From NCBI GenBank assembly GCA_028687415.1, contig JAQUAC010000053.1:1-10961 (forward strand): 10,961 nucleotides of DNA, in the 5' to 3' direction. Positions 5,428 to 10,961 of this stretch are shown here, piece by piece (the stretch's first letter is position 1; each line of letters begins with the position of its first letter). Both the position numbers and the translations under genes were made by a program. This DNA comes from Acidocella sp. Its GTDB lineage: Bacteria; Pseudomonadota; Alphaproteobacteria; Acetobacterales; Acetobacteraceae. The notes below the pieces were generated by a model. It saw only the letters and a program-made list of their open reading frames with translations, searched no databases and had not been told where the DNA came from.

Positions 5428-8194
5428 ATTGTGCGTGCTTCCAGGCCAGGGCGGCTTTCAGGTGCGCGGTGCGCTTGGGCGCGCTCCAGGGGCCGAGTAC
5501 CACCAGGGGAATGCCGATTGGCGGCTTCACCGCGGGGCTGAGCAGCAGGCGCAGGGCCAGGGCGGAGTCGGCGATGTCTATGCCGCTGCCGCTGGCGGCG
5601 CTGGCGTTGCCGTCCGGGCCGGTGAGGCTGGCTTGGGTGATGTTGCAATTGCCGTTGGCGAAGGTGCCGGAGAGGCTGAGCGTGGAGAACGGCGTGGTGC
5701 CGCTATTCGCCGCGATGAGCAGGCGGCGCGTGGCCCCCGGCTTGCCTAGCGCGGCGCTGAGGCCGGCCAGGCTGAAACCGCGCAATCTGCCTTGCGTGGC
5801 GGTGAGCGTGGCGCTGCCCGCCAGCGTGGCGGCCCAGAGCTTGGGCGTATAGCCGCTGGCGGTGAGCGCGGCGGTGGCGCCGAGCGTGCCGGCGGGGAAT
5901 GTGTAGGGGAAGGCAACTGGCAGGCTGAAGGCGGTGGCGGCAACGTTCTGGGCCAGCAGCTTGAGCGTGAAGGCCGGGAGCGCCGTGGGGCTGAGCTTGG
6001 CGGCGAGGCTGCCGGAGAGCGTGCCGTCGCCCAGGCTGGCTCTGTTCAGGGTGAGGGTGGCGGTGCTGTTGCTGAGGTCAAGGTTTGCCGTGCTGGGGCC
6101 GAGGATCTGTGTATCGGCATACAGCACCCGGTTGGCTGAGAGGCTGAGCCGCCCTTGCAGAGGCAGCGTGCCGGGCAGAGGCAGGCTGGCGGGGATGGGC
6201 GGCAGGGCCAGCGTGTCCGCGTCTATCTGCCCGGAGAGTGTGTTGTTGTTCACCAGCACGCGGCCATTGGCGGTAAGCGCGCCGAAGGAGAGCACGAAAT
6301 CGTTGAACCCCCACTGCGTGGCCGAAGCGGTAAAATTGGCGCGCAGGGCGATGGAGCCGGGGCCGGGGAAAGCCACGCCCTGGTCCAGCCCGAAGAGCTT
6401 CATGGCGGCGATGGCGCTGGGGTGGCGTAGCGAGAGCGCGCCGCTGGCGCTGCCATGCGTGAGGTCGATGACCGGGGCGGCGGTGAGGGTGAAATCGCCC
6501 AGGGTGAGCACGGCGCTGGTGGCGAGCGCGCTGGCCGGGCCTTGAGCAGCCAGAGCCAGGCTGAGGCGCGGGGGGGAGGTGGAGCCGGCTTGGGTCAGCA
6601 GGGGGGAGAGCGGGGCCCATCCGGCGGGCAGCATGGCAGCCAGCGGGATGGCGGAGGGGATGTTAATGAAGCCCTGCGCGGCGGTGACACGGCCGGAGGC
6701 GTCCAGCGTGAAGCTGCCGGCGGCGAGCCCGCCATATAGTTTGGCGGAGACGCGGCGGATGTTCAGCGTGCCGTCCAGCTCCGCGTCCAGCGCCAGGTTT
6801 TGCAGCTTTACCGGCCCAGCCTCGGCGTGGGCGACGGTGATCTCGCCATCGGCGGTGAAGCCGCTGCCGGGAAGCTGCATTAGCCAGGCGGAGAGCGGGG
6901 CCAAAGCAAGATGGTCGAAGGCGAGCTGCCCGGCGGCGTGGCCGGGGGCTAGAATGAGGCTGCCGGTGAGGTGGTCTGTGCCCAGCGTGCCGGAGAGGTC
7001 GCGCAGCACGGGTTGGCTGGCGGTGCCGGAGAGGCTGGCTGTGAGCTTCGCGCTGCGCCAGCTCTCCGGCGGGGCGGGCAGGGTGTAGGCGGTGAACAAG
7101 GCAGGCAGGTCAGGCGCGGTGAGGCTGGCCTGGCCGGAAAGCGCGCCGCCGGGGGGGAAGGCGAGTGTGCCGGTAACACCGCCGCCGCCCGGTAGGCCGA
7201 GGCTGAGGGCGGAGATTTTCACCCCTGCCGGGCCGGTGGACAGGTCTGTCCGCAAGGACGGGAAAACATGGCCGCCCAGCGTGACGTTGCTGGCGGTGAG
7301 GTTGAGGCTGACCGGTAAAGTAAGGGGTGGCGGGGTCTGCGCCAGCAGCGCGTCCAGGTTCAGGTTCTGGCCGACGAGATTGGCGGTGATCGCGGTGGGG
7401 GAGAAGCCAAGCGTGGCGGTGCCGGTGAGGGTGGTGCCGCCCTGGCGCAGCGAGAGGTTGGAGATGGTGAGGCTGTCGCCGTTAGCGGTGAGGGCGGCGG
7501 TGCCGGTAATGCTGTGTGGTAAAGTGAGGCTGAGCTTGCCGGTGAGCGTGCTCTCGCTGTTCAGCGTGCCGGAAATTTTGCCGCTGGCGCCCATGCCGCT
7601 GGCTTGTACGGAGAGCGGGGAGGTGCCGTCTGGCGCCAGCTGGCCCAGCGCCAAGCTGAGGGTGAGGGGTAGTCCCTCGACCGCGCCATTGCCGGAGACG
7701 CTGACCGCGCCATTCTGGCCGGTGAAGATGTCGGCGCTGACGCCGGTGAATTCGGCGGCGCCGAAATGCAGGGTGGCGTTGTTGAGATGCGCGTGCAACG
7801 CCGCCAGCCAGGGCGGCGGGGCGACGGCTCTGGGGCCGTTGGGCAGCGGCCAGGGGAAGGTGATGCTGGGCGAATCGAGGTTGAGCACCTGCACGGCGAG
7901 CTGGCCATGCAACAGGGCAGGCAGGGAGATATCCAGCGCCAGGGCCTTGGCGGTGATGATCTCGTTATTCGGGCCTGTGATGGTGATGCGTGTGGCGCTG
8001 ATTTCCGGGCGCGGCAGCAAGGAGAGCGAGAGATTGCCCGCGATGCTCACCTGGCGCCCCGTGAGGTTGGAGGCGAAGCGCTCAATGGTGTGGCGGTGCG
8101 CGGCAGAGGAGACGAACCCAGGCAGCGCCAGCAGAAGTGCCAGTAGCAGGGCCAGAATCCCGCCGGGGATGAGCCAGAGGAGATGCTTTTTCAA
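5426..8194 (-). CDS. AsmA-family envelope protein
   Basis: A 922-residue protein of the AsmA family, inner-membrane-anchored proteins that extend into the periplasm and, in studied relatives (AsmA, TamB, YhdP), help move lipids to or maintain the outer membrane. A basic MKKH start precedes one membrane helix (about 5-28, rich in Leu/Ala). HTIERFASNLTGRQVSI, then GNLSLSLLPRPEIS (about 35-66), is the characteristic AsmA N-terminal block. The middle is a long run of alternating hydrophobic/Ser/Thr strands rich in Leu, Ala, Gly and Thr, as expected of a beta-groove. The end carries an AsmA-like C-terminal region (PFSTLSLSGTFANGN, then GPDGNASAAS). The frame is open further upstream to 8323, but that part reads as an Arg-rich antisense artefact inside the neighbouring gene. 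I place the start at TTG (8192-8194), because it begins at the membrane anchor and overlaps the oxoprolinase stop as TTGA. No strong ribosome binding site is visible. Confidence 0.86.
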   Translation of the reverse strand: MKKHLLWLIPGGILALLLALLLALPGFVSSAAHRHTIERFASNLTGRQVSIAGNLSLSLLPRPEISATRITITGPNNEIITAKALALDISLPALLHGQLAVQVLNLDSPSITFPWPLPNGPRAVAPPPWLAALHAHLNNATLHFGAAEFTGVSADIFTGQNGAVSVSGNGAVEGLPLTLSLALGQLAPDGTSPLSVQASGMGASGKISGTLNSESTLTGKLSLTLPHSITGTAALTANGDSLTISNLSLRQGGTTLTGTATLGFSPTAITANLVGQNLNLDALLAQTPPPLTLPVSLNLTASNVTLGGHVFPSLRTDLSTGPAGVKISALSLGLPGGGGVTGTLAFPPGGALSGQASLTAPDLPALFTAYTLPAPPESWRSAKLTASLSGTASQPVLRDLSGTLGTDHLTGSLILAPGHAAGQLAFDHLALAPLSAWLMQLPGSGFTADGEITVAHAEAGPVKLQNLALDAELDGTLNIRRVSAKLYGGLAAGSFTLDASGRVTAAQGFINIPSAIPLAAMLPAGWAPLSPLLTQAGSTSPPRLSLALAAQGPASALATSAVLTLGDFTLTAAPVIDLTHGSASGALSLRHPSAIAAMKLFGLDQGVAFPGPGSIALRANFTASATQWGFNDFVLSFGALTANGRVLVNNNTLSGQIDADTLALPPIPASLPLPGTLPLQGRLSLSANRVLYADTQILGPSTANLDLSNSTATLTLNRASLGDGTLSGSLAAKLSPTALPAFTLKLLAQNVAATAFSLPVAFPYTFPAGTLGATAALTASGYTPKLWAATLAGSATLTATQGRLRGFSLAGLSAALGKPGATRRLLIAANSGTTPFSTLSLSGTFANGNCNITQASLTGPDGNASAASGSGIDIADSALALRLLLSPAVKPPIGIPLVVLGPWSAPKRTAHLKAALAWKHAQ

Positions 8195-10961
8195 AACGAA
8201 CCGTACCCGCCGCCGCCGGGGGTTTCGATGATGAAGGCGTCGCCCGCTTCGAGCTGCGCCTGGGCGCTGCCGGGCAGGGATTCGATGGCGCCGTTGGCGC
8301 GTTCCACGAATTGTGTCCCGCACGCGCCGGGGCTGCCGCCTGCGAGGCCGAAGGGCGGTATGGTGCGGCGCGACGCGGTGATGGTGGCGGTCATGGGTTC
8401 TAAAAACCGGATTTTACGGATAACGCCATCCCCGCCGGTGAATTTTCCGCTGCCGCCGGAACCAAAGCGGATGGAAAATGCCTCCACGCGCACGGGGTAG
8501 CGCAGCTCCAGCACCTCGGGGTCTGTTATGCGGGTGTTGGTCATGTGCGTGTGCACCGCCGAGCAGCCGTTGAAGCCGGGGCCCGCGCCAGCACCGCCGC
8601 AGATGGTCTCGTAATACTGGTAGCGGGCATTGCCGAAGAGGAAATTATTCATGGTGGCCTGGGCGGAGGCACAGGCCCCCATGGCCCCCAGCAGCGCCAC
8701 GGTCACGGCCTGGGAAACCTCGGTATTGCCCGCCACCACGGCCGAGCCGGGCGGGGGGGAGAGGAAGCTGCCCTCGGGGATGATGATGGTCAGCGGCTTC
8801 AGGCAACCCTCGTTCAACGGGATGTCCGTGCCGGTGAGGCAGCGGAAGGAATACAGCACGGCAGCGGTGGTGACGGCCTGCGGGGCGTTGAAATTGCCCT
8901 GGCTGGCGACACCCGTGCCTGTGAAGTCCACGGTGGCGGATGCGGTTTCACGGTTGATGCGCAGGGCGACGCGCAGGGGCGTGCCGTCATCCATGCTATA
9001 AGCGAAATCGGCATCATGCAGGCGGAGGATGGCGGCGCGGATGGCGGCTTCGGCATTGTTCATCACATGCCGCATATAGGCGCGCACCACGCCCCAGCCG
9101 TACCGCGCGGTGACGGTTTGTAGCGCCGTGGCGGCGGTGGCGTTGGCGGCGATCTGCGCCTTGATGTCGGCGACGTTCTGATCCGGGTTGCGGGCGGGGT
9201 ATTTGGCGCCCGCCAGGATGGCGCGGAAGGCTGGCTCTTGAAACTGCCCGGCTGCGACGAGAAGGAAATTGTCGATCACAACCCCTTCTTCTTCAAGCGT
9301 TTTGGAGAAAGGCGGGGTGGAGCCGGGGGTGAGGCCGCCGATATCGGCATGGTGGCCCCGGCAGGCGGTGAAGAAGCGGATTTCCGCGCCGGTATCGTCA
9401 AAGACCGGGGTGATGAGGGTGATGTCAGGCAGATGGGTGCCGCCCGCGTAGGGGTTGTTCAGGGCCACGGCGTCGCCGGGTTTGAGCGTGGCGCCGCGGA
9501 GCCGGATGACGTGCCGGACAGAGGCGCCCATGGCGCCCAGATGCACCGGCACGTGTGGGGCGTTGGCGACGAGATTACCCTCGGTGTCGAAGATCGCGCA
9601 GGAGAAATCCAGGCGCTCCTTGATGTTCACGCTTTGCGCGGTGTTGCGCAGTACCGCGCCCGCTTGCTCGGCGATGGCCATGAACAAATTGGCGAAGAGT
9701 TCCAACTGCACCGGGTCGGGCGTGCCGGCCTCGGCGATGCGCGCCTGGGCGCGGGGGGCGGCGCGGCGCAGGATGCAGTGGTTTTGTGGCGTGATTTCCG
9801 CGACCCAGCCCGGTTCAATGACGGTGGTGGCGATGGCCTCGCGCAGAATGGCCGGGCCGGGGATGGTTGCGCCTGCTCCCAGGGCGTCACGGTCATAGAC
9901 CGGGGTTGCATGCGCCGCGCCGCCGGTGAACATGGCGATGGTCTCGAGCGGGGAGGGCTGTGGCGCGGCGGGGATTTCGGGTTCAGCCAGGGGCTCGCCG
10001 GGGGCGGAGGCTTCCACCAGCACGGTTTCCGCCACCAGCGGTTTCTCGGGCGTGGTGAAGCCGAAGAGGCGCTGATGCGCGGTGGCAAACTCCGCGCACA
10101 TTTGACTGTGATTACTGAATTTTACCGGTAGGGCGGTGTCCGTGCCCGCGTAGCGCAGCAGGATGGTGGTGGTGTGGGTGATGGCGGCGCCCTGGGTTTG
10201 GGTGCGCAGCGAGGCTTCGGCCTCATTCGTCAGGCGGTTGGCTATGGTTTTTAGCGTGGCTAAGGCGTCGGGCGTGAAGGGTATTTCCACCGCCTGCTCG
10301 CGCAGGAGCGAAAAATCCGACAGGCCGATGCCGTAGGCGGAGAGCACGCCAGCCAGGGGGTGGATAAACACCTTGTTCATGCCCAGCTCGTCGGCCACCT
10401 GGGCGGCATGCTGACCGCCCGCGCCGCCGAAGCAGACCAGGGCGAAGTTTTGCGGGTCCAGCCCCTTTTGCACTGAGATCTGGCGGATGGCCTGGGCCAT
10501 GTTGGCCACAGCGATCTGGACGAAGCCCTCGGCCAGCGCCTCCGGCGTGGTGGCGCGGCCGGTGGCGGCGGAAACTTCCTCTGCCAGGGTGGTGAATTTT
10601 TTGCGCACGATGGCGGTGTCCAAAGGCTGGTCGCCGTTGGGGCCGAAGATGGCGGGGAAGTGCTCGGGCAGGATTTTGCCGAGGAGCACGTTGGCGTCCG
10701 TGACCGTGAGGGGGCCGCCCTTGCGGTAGCAGGCCGGGCCGGGATTGGCCCCGGCGCTCTCCGGGCCGGCGCGCAGGCGGGCGCCGTCAAAACTCAGAAT
10801 GGAGCCGCCGCCCGCCGCCACGGTGTTGATGGCGAGCATGGGCGCGCGCAGGCGCACGCCCGCGATCTCGGTTTCCAGGCTGCGTTGGAAGGCGCCGTCG
10901 TACAGGGCGACGTCGGTGCTGGTGCCGCCCATGTCGAACCCGATGACGGCGTTGAACCCGG
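8191..10961 (-). CDS. 5-oxoprolinase/hydantoinase-type enzyme, fused HyuA-HyuB, 5' end outside window
   Basis: This is the C-terminal ~923 residues of a large ATP-dependent amidohydrolase of the 5-oxoprolinase/N-methylhydantoinase family, which in known members opens 5-oxoproline to glutamate or hydrolyses hydantoins. The frame runs to the right edge; the ATG at 10932 is internal, since codons before it complete GFDMGGTSTDV (10909-10941), the phosphate-binding motif of the HyuA half. The HyuA half continues with NPGPACYRKGGPLTVTDAN, CFGGAGGQHA and HPLAGVLSAYGIGLSD. From about 9717 leftward the HyuB half begins: VPVHLGAMG, NNPYAGGTHLPDIT, CRGHHADIGGLTPGSTP, VHTHMTNTRITDPE, and a glycine-rich end, ETPGGGGYG. 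The joined order and the TNTRITDPE block closely recall eukaryotic-type 5-oxoprolinase (about 1,280 residues), so 5-oxoproline is the best-guess substrate; a hydantoin is possible. It is cytoplasmic. The stop codon overlaps the AsmA gene start. Confidence 0.94.
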   Translation of the reverse strand, partial: GFNAVIGFDMGGTSTDVALYDGAFQRSLETEIAGVRLRAPMLAINTVAAGGGSILSFDGARLRAGPESAGANPGPACYRKGGPLTVTDANVLLGKILPEHFPAIFGPNGDQPLDTAIVRKKFTTLAEEVSAATGRATTPEALAEGFVQIAVANMAQAIRQISVQKGLDPQNFALVCFGGAGGQHAAQVADELGMNKVFIHPLAGVLSAYGIGLSDFSLLREQAVEIPFTPDALATLKTIANRLTNEAEASLRTQTQGAAITHTTTILLRYAGTDTALPVKFSNHSQMCAEFATAHQRLFGFTTPEKPLVAETVLVEASAPGEPLAEPEIPAAPQPSPLETIAMFTGGAAHATPVYDRDALGAGATIPGPAILREAIATTVIEPGWVAEITPQNHCILRRAAPRAQARIAEAGTPDPVQLELFANLFMAIAEQAGAVLRNTAQSVNIKERLDFSCAIFDTEGNLVANAPHVPVHLGAMGASVRHVIRLRGATLKPGDAVALNNPYAGGTHLPDITLITPVFDDTGAEIRFFTACRGHHADIGGLTPGSTPPFSKTLEEEGVVIDNFLLVAAGQFQEPAFRAILAGAKYPARNPDQNVADIKAQIAANATAATALQTVTARYGWGVVRAYMRHVMNNAEAAIRAAILRLHDADFAYSMDDGTPLRVALRINRETASATVDFTGTGVASQGNFNAPQAVTTAAVLYSFRCLTGTDIPLNEGCLKPLTIIIPEGSFLSPPPGSAVVAGNTEVSQAVTVALLGAMGACASAQATMNNFLFGNARYQYYETICGGAGAGPGFNGCSAVHTHMTNTRITDPEVLELRYPVRVEAFSIRFGSGGSGKFTGGDGVIRKIRFLEPMTATITASRRTIPPFGLAGGSPGACGTQFVERANGAIESLPGSAQAQLEAGDAFIIETPGGGGYGSF

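Noticed and set aside
7092..8231. Long open frame (379 codons) on the plus strand opposite the AsmA gene
   Set aside because: Its translation is rich in Arg, Ser and Pro without recognisable motifs, and it mirrors a clear AsmA coding frame. Long antisense frames are expected in GC-rich DNA with GC-biased third positions.
8195..8323. Upstream extension of the AsmA frame by 43 residues
   Set aside because: The extension is Arg/His-rich, lies inside the oxoprolinase gene and would put a charged stretch before the membrane anchor. The TTG at 8194 gives the normal family N-terminus and a TTGA overlap.
9238..10131. Open frame of 297 codons on the plus strand opposite the oxoprolinase
   Set aside because: Very Gly/Arg/Ala-rich with no family motifs, fully inside a well-conserved HyuA/HyuB coding region; an antisense shadow.

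Overview
This looks like an ordinary stretch of GC-rich chromosome from an alphaproteobacterium. Three things point that way: EPSP synthase resembles the class II type common in the group; aroA lies divergent to a small FYDLN/TIGR02300-type zinc-ribbon gene, a family known mainly from alphaproteobacteria; and third codon positions are strongly GC-biased. An acidophilic or acetic-acid-type member (Acetobacterales) fits the overall look, but that is a guess. Coding density is very high, no gap exceeds about 100 bp, and I see no mobile element, phage gene, tRNA, rRNA or CRISPR array.

Layout, left to right. (1) Bases 1-446 (+) are the C-terminal third of an aldehyde dehydrogenase of the succinate-semialdehyde dehydrogenase type, followed by an intrinsic-terminator hairpin at 463-493. 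(2) Bases 526-1281 (+) encode a cyclase-family (kynurenine formamidase-like) metal hydrolase that starts at TTG behind a strong ribosome binding site. (3) Bases 1284-2924 (-) encode a fatty-acid--CoA ligase, tail-to-tail with the cyclase and separated from it by two bases. (4) Bases 3003-4954 (-) hold aroA and cmk as a coupled pair with an ATGA overlap. (5) Bases 5054-5380 (+) encode the FYDLN-type zinc-ribbon protein with a very acidic tail, followed by a strong terminator shared with the gene on the other strand. (6) Bases 5426-8194 (-) encode a 922-residue AsmA-family envelope protein. (7) Bases 8191-10961 (-, running off the right edge) encode a large single-chain 5-oxoprolinase/hydantoinase with HyuA and HyuB halves fused. 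Its stop codon overlaps the likely TTG start of the AsmA gene (TTGA).

Functionally, aroA (chorismate/aromatic amino acid synthesis) and cmk (CDP/dCDP supply) are housekeeping genes. The aldehyde dehydrogenase, cyclase, acyl-CoA ligase and oxoprolinase are accessory catabolic or salvage enzymes with no obvious shared pathway. The AsmA protein belongs to the envelope and appears translationally coupled to the oxoprolinase. I did not find a clearly new multi-gene system. The best leads are the poorly understood acidic zinc-ribbon protein, the TTGA coupling of oxoprolinase to AsmA, the cyclase with Gln at a usual metal-ligand His, the EPSP synthase with mixed class II signatures, and the absence of rpsA behind cmk.
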